Positions 34,811 to 41,755 of a stretch of DNA of 64,000 bases are shown here, in pieces. The stretch's first letter is position 1; the number at the start of each line of letters is the position of its first letter. The notes beneath the pieces were generated by a model. That model had not been told where the DNA came from, ran no database searches, and saw only the letters and a program-made list of their open reading frames with translations. This stretch comes from Oligoflexia bacterium (GTDB lineage: Bacteria > Bdellovibrionota_C > UBA2361 > JBGSMV01), in the NCBI GenBank assembly GCA_019694515.1, contig JAIBBU010000002.1, positions 1 through 64,000 on the forward strand, written 5' to 3'. Made by a program: the position numbers and the translations under genes.

Positions 34811-35871
34811 AGCTAAACGTTGGTATGGCAGGCTTTGGAGTTGTCGGCAAACGTCGCCGACATTATATCGATCAACATCCGCATCTTAAAGTTGTGGCGG
34901 TGTGCGATCAAACTTTCGAGCGTTCCGGGGAGATCAGGGACGGAGTTAAGTGTTTTCGTCACTACCATGAGCTGTTAGCAGAACGGCTGGACGTGCTTTT
35001 CGTTTGTCTGCCGAATTATCTCGCAGCGGAAGTCACCGCTACGGCGCTTGATCGGGGGCTTCATACTTTCTGCGAGAAACCTCCGGGCCGGGATTTGCAA
35101 GACGTGGCGCAGGTACTCCAGGCCGAGAAGCGTAATCCGCGTTTGAAACTGATGTATGGCTTCAATCACCGCTATCATGAATCGGTGCAGGATGCCTTGA
35201 AGTTGATCGCAGCCGGGGATCTCGGCCAGGTTGTGAATCTGCGCGGTCTCTACGGGAAATCCAAGCTAATCTCTTTCGGGCAGAATTCTGACTGGCGAGT
35301 GAGCCGTGAATACGCTGGCGGCGGGATCCTGCTCGATCAGGGCATTCATATGCTTGACCTGATGCGCCTCTTTGCCGGTGATTTTACCGAAATCCAGAGC
35401 TTCGTTTCTAATTCATATTGGCAGCACGACGTTGAGGATAATGCCTACGCGTTGATGCGCAGCTCTTCCGGCGTTGTCGCGATGCTGCATTCGACTGCGA
35501 CGCAGTGGCGCCACCGCTTTGAACTTGATATTTGCTGTGAGCGCGGGAGTCTTACGCTTAGCGGGATTCTCTCCAGCTCGAAGAGCTATGGACAGGAGAC
35601 CCTGACTGTCGCCTGGGCCGATCGAGACGGTGTTGGAGACCCCCGCGAGCAACGCACCCTCTATAATCAGGATCCAAGCTGGCGTTTGGAGATTGAGGAT
35701 TTCGCTAACTGTGTGCTGAACAACACCGCTGTTAGCCATGGTACGGCCGCGGATGCCTTCAAAACTATGGAGTTGGTCTACAAGATTTATTGTGCGGATA
35801 AGGAGTGGAGTAATCGGTGGGGTCTCTCGAGCGCCGTTGTAACTCCGGCGTCAAAGAAGGCAGTGGCCTAA
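34807..35871 (+). CDS. Gfo/Idh/MocA family oxidoreductase (cluster 2)
   Basis: This 354-aa NAD(P)-dependent sugar dehydrogenase has the Rossmann motif VGMAGFGVVGKRRRHYI, the EKP-type motif HTFCEKPPGRDL and the substrate-side GGGILLDQGIHMLDLMRLF. It is a distant paralogue of the 22059 protein. It overlaps the hydroxyacid dehydrogenase gene by four bases, and the SDR gene follows after a gap of about 30 bases. Together the three redox enzymes suggest several hydroxyl or keto adjustments on one carbon skeleton. Its specific reaction cannot be read. Confidence 0.88.
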   Translation: MKLNVGMAGFGVVGKRRRHYIDQHPHLKVVAVCDQTFERSGEIRDGVKCFRHYHELLAERLDVLFVCLPNYLAAEVTATALDRGLHTFCEKPPGRDLQDVAQVLQAEKRNPRLKLMYGFNHRYHESVQDALKLIAAGDLGQVVNLRGLYGKSKLISFGQNSDWRVSREYAGGGILLDQGIHMLDLMRLFAGDFTEIQSFVSNSYWQHDVEDNAYALMRSSSGVVAMLHSTATQWRHRFELDICCERGSLTLSGILSSSKSYGQETLTVAWADRDGVGDPREQRTLYNQDPSWRLEIEDFANCVLNNTAVSHGTAADAFKTMELVYKIYCADKEWSNRWGLSSAVVTPASKKAVA

Positions 35872-35903
35872 GGCGGCTGGTATGATGTGCAGTGAGCAAG
35901 GCA

Positions 35904-36605
35904 ATGGATAAGATCTCACGCCGCAAAGCATTGGTGACCGGAGGAACCCGCGGGATCGGCAGCGCGATCGCTGAGCGGCTGGAAGCCGACGGGGTGGAGG
36001 TTGTGCGCTTGGGGCGCGCGTCTCACGGAACGTCTGCGGTCGGTTTCGATTTGTCGAAAGAGCAAGAGTTAAGCTCAGCTTGTGAGTATGTGCGAGAGGG
36101 GCGATTCGATATTTTGATTAATAATGCCGGTATTACAGCGGTGGGAGCAATCGAGGAGTTGAGCTCCGATCAGATGCGCTTAGTGCAGCAGGTTAACGCG
36201 ATCGCACCTTTCGAGCTTTGCCGCGCTGCAACGCCCGCAATGGTCGAGAGACGCTGGGGGCGGATCGTCAATATTAGTTCGGTCTTTGGTCTTGTAGGGC
36301 GTGATAATCGAACTCCCTATGTCATGTCGAAGTTCTCCTTGAACGGCTTGACGGCTGGCTTGGCGGCTGAAGTCGCGCGCTTTGGGGTTTTGGTAAACTC
36401 CGTCTGTCCCGGCTTCATCGATACGGAGTTAACGCGCAGCGTGCTGAGTCCAGCTGAAATGGAGCAGCTCGTGGCGCGCGTACCGGCGCGCCGCTTGGGA
36501 ACGCCGGTCGAGGTCGCGGCTTTTGTCGCGTGGCTTGCGGGTCCCCAAAATAGTTTTATTAGTGGGCAAAGTATCGCCATCGACGGGGGGTTTAGCAGTG
36601 TCTGA
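35904..36605 (+). CDS. Short-chain dehydrogenase/reductase (FabG-like)
   Basis: This classical SDR (233 aa from ATG 35904; GTG 35892 is the alternative start) has ALVTGGTRGIGSAIAERL, the structural DILINNAGI, catalytic Ser in VNISSVFG and Tyr-x-x-x-Lys in YVMSKFSLNG. The C-terminus ends with SGQSIAIDGGFSSV, as in FabG-like enzymes. A fatty-acid role is unlikely because the gene sits between a sugar dehydrogenase and a dehydroquinate synthase-like gene whose GTG start overlaps its 3' end by eight bases. It probably reduces or oxidises a cyclitol or sugar intermediate. Confidence 0.88.
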   Translation: MDKISRRKALVTGGTRGIGSAIAERLEADGVEVVRLGRASHGTSAVGFDLSKEQELSSACEYVREGRFDILINNAGITAVGAIEELSSDQMRLVQQVNAIAPFELCRAATPAMVERRWGRIVNISSVFGLVGRDNRTPYVMSKFSLNGLTAGLAAEVARFGVLVNSVCPGFIDTELTRSVLSPAEMEQLVARVPARRLGTPVEVAAFVAWLAGPQNSFISGQSIAIDGGFSSV

Positions 36606-37671
36606 CGCCATCACGGTTAATTCATTCAAGGGGCCCTATAATGCCAATTTTATTTCAGGCGCCTTCTCAAACCTGACTGAATTCAATAGCCCGTCACATC
36701 AATGGGTGATTGATCGGCATGTCGCAGAGCTTTATCAAGCCGAACTGCGCCCGGTTTTAGATCGCGGCCCGCTATTGATTGATGCATTAGAGGAAAACAA
36801 AGCCCTCGATAAGATGCCGATGTACGTCGAGGCATTAATGGAGCGGCGCATCCGACGCGACCACACGCTGGTCGCCGTCGGCGGTGGAATAATCCAGGAC
36901 ATCGTCTGCTTCTTGGCGGCGGTATTAATGCGCGGAATACCCTGGGTGCTCTATCCAACTACATTGCTGGCTCAGTCCGATTCTTGTATCGGCTCGAAGA
37001 GTTCGATCAATTCCGGCCGCTTCAAAAACATTGTGGGCACATTCACTCCCCCAAATGCGATCTATATTTCGAGCGCCGTACTGCGAACTTTAACTGAGGT
37101 CGAGTTTCGTTCGGGATTAGGGGAGATGCTTAAGGTCCACCTCCTGGACGGCATAGCTAGTTTCCGGGAGATCGCTGCGGACTATGACAGATTGGCCTCC
37201 GACCCGCAGCTGCTTGAAAATTACATCCGGCGATCGCTGTTGATTAAGCGGCGCTTAGTGGAAGCGGACGAGTTTGATCGCGGGATCCGAAATATTCTGA
37301 ACTACGGCCATAGCTTTGGGCACGCGATTGAATCCGCCACGCGTTTCGCGATCCCGCATGGTGTGGCGATCACGATTGGAATGGATCTGGCAAACTATGT
37401 CGCGTACCAGCTGGGCATCGGAGAGGAGTCTTATTACCTGGAAGCCCACGTTTGTTTGCAGAAGAATTATTGCGGTTTTGAAAATCATAAGATCGATGCC
37501 GATGCGTTGCTGGAGGCGTTGGGAAAAGACAAGAAGAACACCGATGGGCAGCTGGGCTTAATTTTGCCGGATAAAACCGGACGAATTGAACGCCACCGCT
37601 GCACAGCAAATGCGCCGTTCCGTGAGCTGCTGCTGCGTTACCTTGAAGCTGAACGTACCAGGAAAGTATGA
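36598..37671 (+). CDS. 3-Dehydroquinate synthase-like sugar phosphate cyclase
   Basis: This 357-aa protein of the AroB/sugar-phosphate-cyclase superfamily starts at GTG 36598 overlapping the SDR stop; the open frame extends upstream to 36523 inside the SDR. NAD site: GGGIIQD (95-101). The YPTTLLAQSDSCIGSKSSIN block matches the family. Predicted metal ligands are Glu176 (GEMLK), His238 (NYGHSFGHA) and His254. DHQ-synthase-type substrate residues are kept: Lys217, Arg231, Asn235 and Lys312/313. The usual HGE after the last ligand reads HGV (255-256). No shikimate genes are near, and the operon ends in a CMP-sugar synthetase, so a specialised cyclase for a sugar acid is more likely than housekeeping AroB. 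Confidence 0.86.
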   Translation: MSDAITVNSFKGPYNANFISGAFSNLTEFNSPSHQWVIDRHVAELYQAELRPVLDRGPLLIDALEENKALDKMPMYVEALMERRIRRDHTLVAVGGGIIQDIVCFLAAVLMRGIPWVLYPTTLLAQSDSCIGSKSSINSGRFKNIVGTFTPPNAIYISSAVLRTLTEVEFRSGLGEMLKVHLLDGIASFREIAADYDRLASDPQLLENYIRRSLLIKRRLVEADEFDRGIRNILNYGHSFGHAIESATRFAIPHGVAITIGMDLANYVAYQLGIGEESYYLEAHVCLQKNYCGFENHKIDADALLEALGKDKKNTDGQLGLILPDKTGRIERHRCTANAPFRELLLRYLEAERTRKV

Positions 37672-38432
37672 ACTTAGCCTACCGCAGCGAAAATTTGAGC
37701 TCCTTCTTCAGCCGCCACCGGACGGTCTGGAATGAATTCTACCCTTCGGAGCGGCATGTCTTGGAGCGGCTCGCACCCAGTGCGCAGAGTAAGGTTCTAG
37801 ATATGGGTTGTGCTTGCGGAGGGCTAGGAGCGGCCTTGAAGGAACGTTTTTCAATCTCCAGCTATTGCGGCGTTGATATCAATCCGCAATGTATCGAGAG
37901 CGCCGCGCAACTCTGTCCGTGGGGTCAGTTTAGCTGCGGCGATTTTTTACAGGTACACCGGGCGCTCGACCGCGACTATGACCTGGCCTGTTCGCTGAGT
38001 TGTGCCGATTGGAATATTCAGACCGAGAAGCTACTGGCTGCGCTTGCTGAGCATGTGCGGCCGAGTGGACATCTTGTTATCTCCTGTCGTTTGTCGAATG
38101 CGGTTGGGGCCGAGGGCGTGCTTGAGGCGCGGCAGAGTTTGTCTTATGCCGAGAGTGGGGGTGTGCCAACTTCCGAATGGGCACCGTACAAGGTGTTTGC
38201 TCCCACTCACATGCTCGATCTGCTTAGTGCGCTGCCGGGGGCCTCTAATATTTATGCTTATGGATATTGGGGAGATGTGCCGAGCAGTGTCTCGGGTTTG
38301 GGGTTGAAGCAGGTGTTCTACTGTGTGTTATCGATCCAGCTTGGCGGAGCCTCACGGCAAGCGGGCCCGGCGATGCAGCTTGAAATAGACCCCTCCCTTT
38401 TTCGCCCATCCGCGGCAGTTGAGGATAAATGA
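37668..38432 (+). CDS. SAM-dependent methyltransferase
   Basis: This 254-aa class I methyltransferase has motif I KVLDMGCACGGLGAAL (about 42-57), then YCGVDINPQC (acidic ribose-binding residue) and LACSLSCADWN in the motif IV area. It is linked by ATGA-type overlaps to the cyclase gene before it and the aldolase gene after it. It could methylate the sugar made by the operon (O- or N-methyl) or the growing glycan; the sequence does not tell which. No membrane segments. Confidence 0.83.
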   Translation: MNLAYRSENLSSFFSRHRTVWNEFYPSERHVLERLAPSAQSKVLDMGCACGGLGAALKERFSISSYCGVDINPQCIESAAQLCPWGQFSCGDFLQVHRALDRDYDLACSLSCADWNIQTEKLLAALAEHVRPSGHLVISCRLSNAVGAEGVLEARQSLSYAESGGVPTSEWAPYKVFAPTHMLDLLSALPGASNIYAYGYWGDVPSSVSGLGLKQVFYCVLSIQLGGASRQAGPAMQLEIDPSLFRPSAAVEDK

Positions 38433-40276
38433 AGACGACGGAGCTGCTCCAAGAATCGGGACTAAATTCCGGATTGATGGCCGGTCTCAAGGTGCTTGAT
38501 TGCACCCTGCGAGACGGCGGCTATTACAATAGCTGGGATTTCCCCCGGCCGCTCGTCGAGCGCTATTTGCGGGCGCTCGATTCGGCAGGCGTAGACGTGA
38601 TCGAAATTGGATTCCGCACTGTGCCGCGCAAGGAGTTCTTAGGGCCCTATGCTTTTTGTGTGGATGATTATCTGCGGGGATTGCCGCTGCCGGCGCGGGC
38701 GCAGCTAGCTGTGATGATTAACGCCAAGGAGTACGTTGACGATCCAACCGCCACGATTCGGCGGATGTTCGCCCCCCGGGCCGAGTCACCAATCTCGATT
38801 GTCAGGGTCGCCGCCAACATGGGGGAAGTTGCTAAGTGCGGGAAAGTTTTCGAGGAACTCTCGAGGCTCGGGTACCGTATGGTTCTTAATATTATGAAGG
38901 TCGGCGGGATGCACCCGACGCAGGTGGCCGAATGCGTACGTCAGGCCCGAGAATTTTCAGCCCTGGAGGCGATCTACTTCGCAGATTCGTTCGGTGATAT
39001 GCGCCCGGCGCAGGTGGCCAGTGTGCTCAAATTGATTTCGGAGGAGTGGTCGGGTGATATCGGCTTTCACTCACATGACAACATGGGCAATGCGTTGGCG
39101 AATTCGCTGGAAGCGATCGCTGGCGGAGTGAAGTGGGTGGACGCGACGGTGCTCGGGATGGGGCGTGGCGCGGGTAATGTTAAGTTAGAAACACTCCTCT
39201 TGGAGCTGGTTAAACGCGCGGGGGCGAACTATCAGGTCGAAAGTCTGTATTCCTTGGTGATGGATGATTTTGAGGAGCTACGACAGACCCATCATTGGGG
39301 GCCAAGTCTGATGTATCACCTCTCCGCGGCCTATGGCATCCATCCCACCTATATCCAGGAGATGCTGGGCGCCGAGCATTACGACACGCACCAAATCATC
39401 ACAGCTTATAACCTGCTTAAGAATAACAGCAGAGCGCATCAGTTCGACCGGGTGGAGCTGCTAAAAGCGATGAAAGGTTTTCAGGCGGGAGCGCCCGGAA
39501 GCTGGAATGCTGAGGGCTGGGTTGGCGATCGGGAAGTACTGATTTTGGGTCCGGGTTCGGGGTTCAAAGCGCATCGCGAGGCCGTAATTCAGTATATTAA
39601 GCGCCGCAATCCATTCGTTGTCTGTCTGAACACCGCTATCGATATACCCAAAGAGCTGGTGGATGCCTATGCCGCCTGCCACTATTCCCGGGTTTTGGTC
39701 GAGTTTGAACGGTATCGTGAGCTGCGGCGCCCAATTCTAATGCCGCTCGGTTGTCTGCCGGAGCAGGTGTTGGAAAAGCTGGACTCGGTGCATGTCTTGG
39801 ACTACGGCATGCGGGTTGAGCCATATCGCTTCGAAGCTGAAGCGCGCGGTTGCATGATTCCCCGGTTGCTGGTGGCGCCATATGCGCTGGCAGCGGTTAG
39901 CGCCGGTGGCGCGCGTGACATTAAGTTCGTGGGATTTGACGGTTATGGTACGGGTGACCCGCGTCAGACCGAAATGGAGGCAGTGCTGTCCTGCGTCCGG
40001 CGCGCCACACCGCATTTGCAGTTGAAGGCGCTAACACCTAGCACTTACTCGCTTGAATGCGGATCGATTTACGCACCAGAACCAATCGAGGAGAGGTCTG
40101 CCCAAGGCGCAGCTGCTGCGCCCTCGACTTCTAGCACAAGACCGCCGTTAAACCAGCTGGTGGAGCTCCAGACCTTAGCGCCGGAGGAGTCGCGGCAAAC
40201 TGTAATCGTCAAGCGCACAGAGGTACTGGCGGCGGTGGAGGAGTCGGTTGGATGGGCGAAGCCGAAGCGGTCGTAA
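38429..40276 (+). CDS. HMGL-type (DRE-TIM) aldolase fused to a Rossmann-like domain
   Basis: In this 615-aa protein, residues about 20-300 are a DRE-TIM metallolyase barrel: KVLDCTLRDGGYYNSWDF, metal-site GFHSHDNMGNALANS and LGMGRGAGNVKLE, closest to 4-hydroxy-2-oxovalerate aldolase. Enzymes of that type join pyruvate to an aldehyde to give a 4-hydroxy-2-keto acid. The catalytic His that follows RDG in classical HOA aldolases is replaced here (RDGGYY). Residues about 360-560 form a second domain with REVLILGPGSGF, VVCLNTAIDI and IKFVGFDGYGTGDPRQTEM, reminiscent of DUF115-like sugar-locus domains. It overlaps the methyltransferase by four bases and the cytidylyltransferase by 25. Likely builds or modifies the acid sugar activated by the next gene. 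Confidence 0.82.
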   Translation: MKTTELLQESGLNSGLMAGLKVLDCTLRDGGYYNSWDFPRPLVERYLRALDSAGVDVIEIGFRTVPRKEFLGPYAFCVDDYLRGLPLPARAQLAVMINAKEYVDDPTATIRRMFAPRAESPISIVRVAANMGEVAKCGKVFEELSRLGYRMVLNIMKVGGMHPTQVAECVRQAREFSALEAIYFADSFGDMRPAQVASVLKLISEEWSGDIGFHSHDNMGNALANSLEAIAGGVKWVDATVLGMGRGAGNVKLETLLLELVKRAGANYQVESLYSLVMDDFEELRQTHHWGPSLMYHLSAAYGIHPTYIQEMLGAEHYDTHQIITAYNLLKNNSRAHQFDRVELLKAMKGFQAGAPGSWNAEGWVGDREVLILGPGSGFKAHREAVIQYIKRRNPFVVCLNTAIDIPKELVDAYAACHYSRVLVEFERYRELRRPILMPLGCLPEQVLEKLDSVHVLDYGMRVEPYRFEAEARGCMIPRLLVAPYALAAVSAGGARDIKFVGFDGYGTGDPRQTEMEAVLSCVRRATPHLQLKALTPSTYSLECGSIYAPEPIEERSAQGAAAAPSTSSTRPPLNQLVELQTLAPEESRQTVIVKRTEVLAAVEESVGWAKPKRS

Positions 40277-41004
40277 TTATTCCGACCCGTTTGAATTCCT
40301 CGCGGCTACCGCGCAAGGCATTGGCCGATATCTGCGGCTTGCCGATGATCGAGCATGTTTACCGGCGCAGCGCCCAAGCCAAGCTCGTGAAGCAGGTGTT
40401 GGTCGCCACTGATAGCGCCGAGATTTTTGATGTAGTTACGAGTTTTGGCGGAACGGCGGTCATGACCTCAGACCGGCACCAGACCGGAACTGACCGTTTG
40501 GCCGAAGTGGCGCAGGGCCTAAGCGCCCCGATCATTATTAATGTGCAGGGTGACGAGGCGCAGCTCAATCCCGAGTATGTGGACCGCTTGGTGCAGTTGA
40601 TGCGGAGCGATCTCAGCGTAGAGGTGGCAATGCTGGTCAATCCGCTGTCTAGATATGGATCAGTTTCGGAAATCAAAGCCGTTCTCGATCAAGCGGGTAA
40701 TATCATGTACATGTCGCGGTCGGACATTCCCTCAAGCGCACGCACTCCAAACGCTCCGCTGCTCAAGTGTTATCACGTGGTACCGTTTCGACGCGAGTTC
40801 CTGCTCGAATTCGCTGCTTGGCCCCCCGGAGAGTTGGAGGGGATCGAGTTCATTGAGTACAACCGCATTCTGGAGCGCGGCCGCAAGATTCGAGCGTTGA
40901 AGGTCGAAAGTGACGCAATCAGCGTCGACACCCCGCAGGATCTGGAAGTAGTGCGGGCTGCGATGCCGCAAGATCCGATCTTCAAGAGTTACTGTCCGAG
41001 ATAA
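40252..41004 (+). CDS. KdsB-like CMP-sugar cytidylyltransferase (cluster 2)
   Basis: This 250-aa enzyme of the CMP-Kdo synthetase family has VVIIPTRLNSSRLPRKALADI, MIEHVYRRSAQ, VMTSDRHQTGTDRLAEVAQ, IINVQGDEAQLNPEYVD and a closing AISVDTPQDLEVV. The TGTDRLAE box and NVQGDE site are as in KdsB, so it should load CMP on a 2-keto-3-deoxy acid. Two points argue against plain Kdo: it overlaps the aldolase-fusion gene by 25 bases, and GDE is followed by AQ instead of PM. The housekeeping kdsB could still be elsewhere. It is the last gene of the 33869-41004 operon. Confidence 0.88.
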   Translation: MGEAEAVVIIPTRLNSSRLPRKALADICGLPMIEHVYRRSAQAKLVKQVLVATDSAEIFDVVTSFGGTAVMTSDRHQTGTDRLAEVAQGLSAPIIINVQGDEAQLNPEYVDRLVQLMRSDLSVEVAMLVNPLSRYGSVSEIKAVLDQAGNIMYMSRSDIPSSARTPNAPLLKCYHVVPFRREFLLEFAAWPPGELEGIEFIEYNRILERGRKIRALKVESDAISVDTPQDLEVVRAAMPQDPIFKSYCPR

Positions 41005-41023
41005 ATTCAGCCGTCAGGCATGA

Positions 41024-41755
41024 TTATGCGGGCTGTTGGCCTAGCTGCCGATCCAATTGAAAGGCCCGCATCAATCCCTCGATACGGGGAAGGTCTTGTG
41101 GATCGTCGATTTCGTAGGCCTTCCAAAGGGGAACTTTATAGATCCCAACCTTGCCGCCTAAGCGGTTCTGTTCTCGGCGCAAGATCGATGTCTTGGTGAT
41201 ATAGAAGGATCCTGTCTCGATAAGAATTTCGCGCTCGTCGTTTCGATCTTGGCGCCGCGGACGTTGCCGAAAATCGTAGTTAAGTGATTGCGCACTTTCT
41301 CGCTCCAGTCCCCAATAAAAGGCGTGCTCGCGGCCTGCTGCGCAAAGCAGAGAGTCTAATTTTTCATCCCTGAATTGCCGCAGCGCTGCGGTCAGTTCGT
41401 AGGGCTCGCGCAGGACCGAGGTAGCCTGCAAAAACACCACTCTCTCAGGCTCGCTTCCGGTGCGGAGCTTAATCTCGTCTAGGGCGTGCAATAGAGCAGA
41501 TTCTGAGGAGGCGGTGTCACCCGAAATCTCCTTAGGGCGCCAGATGATAGACGCCCCAAGACCGGCGGCGACGTCGGCAATTTCGGGAGCATCAGTTGAA
41601 ACAAAAATCTCCTCAATTTCAGGGCAGAGTTGTGCGCAGCGGATACTCCAGTAAATTAGGGGCCGGCCGCAAAGCGGCACGATATTCTTGCCAGGGATGC
41701 CTTTAGATCCGCCGCGGGCGGGGATGATGGCTACCGTCTCAAATTTTTTATTCAC
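41024..41755 (-). CDS. NeuA-like acylneuraminate cytidylyltransferase
   Basis: This 243-aa nucleotidyltransferase of the NeuA/PseF/LegF group has the signature TVAIIPARGGSKGIPGKNIVPLCGRPLIYWSI, then EIFVSTDAPEIADVA, ERVVFLQATSVLREPYEL and YEIDDPQDLPRIE. It should make a CMP-nonulosonate. It ends a minus-strand run (initiating transferase, aminotransferase, SGNH, AsnB, neuA-like) and is convergent with the KdsB-like gene 20 bases away. The only NeuB-type synthase in the window is 20 kb away at 19358, so its substrate could come from there. It overlaps the asnB-like start by four bases. Confidence 0.9.
   Translation of the reverse strand: MNKKFETVAIIPARGGSKGIPGKNIVPLCGRPLIYWSIRCAQLCPEIEEIFVSTDAPEIADVAAGLGASIIWRPKEISGDTASSESALLHALDEIKLRTGSEPERVVFLQATSVLREPYELTAALRQFRDEKLDSLLCAAGREHAFYWGLERESAQSLNYDFRQRPRRQDRNDEREILIETGSFYITKTSILRREQNRLGGKVGIYKVPLWKAYEIDDPQDLPRIEGLMRAFQLDRQLGQQPA

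Noticed and set aside
36598..37671. Housekeeping 3-dehydroquinate synthase (aroB)
   Set aside because: No shikimate-pathway genes are near; it is embedded by overlaps in a sugar operon ending in a CMP-sugar synthetase. It remains possible only if the genome has no other aroB.
40252..41004. Housekeeping kdsB for lipopolysaccharide core Kdo
   Set aside because: It overlaps the aldolase-fusion gene and has substitutions near the CTP-binding site; the sequence cannot exclude it fully, so no symbol was given.
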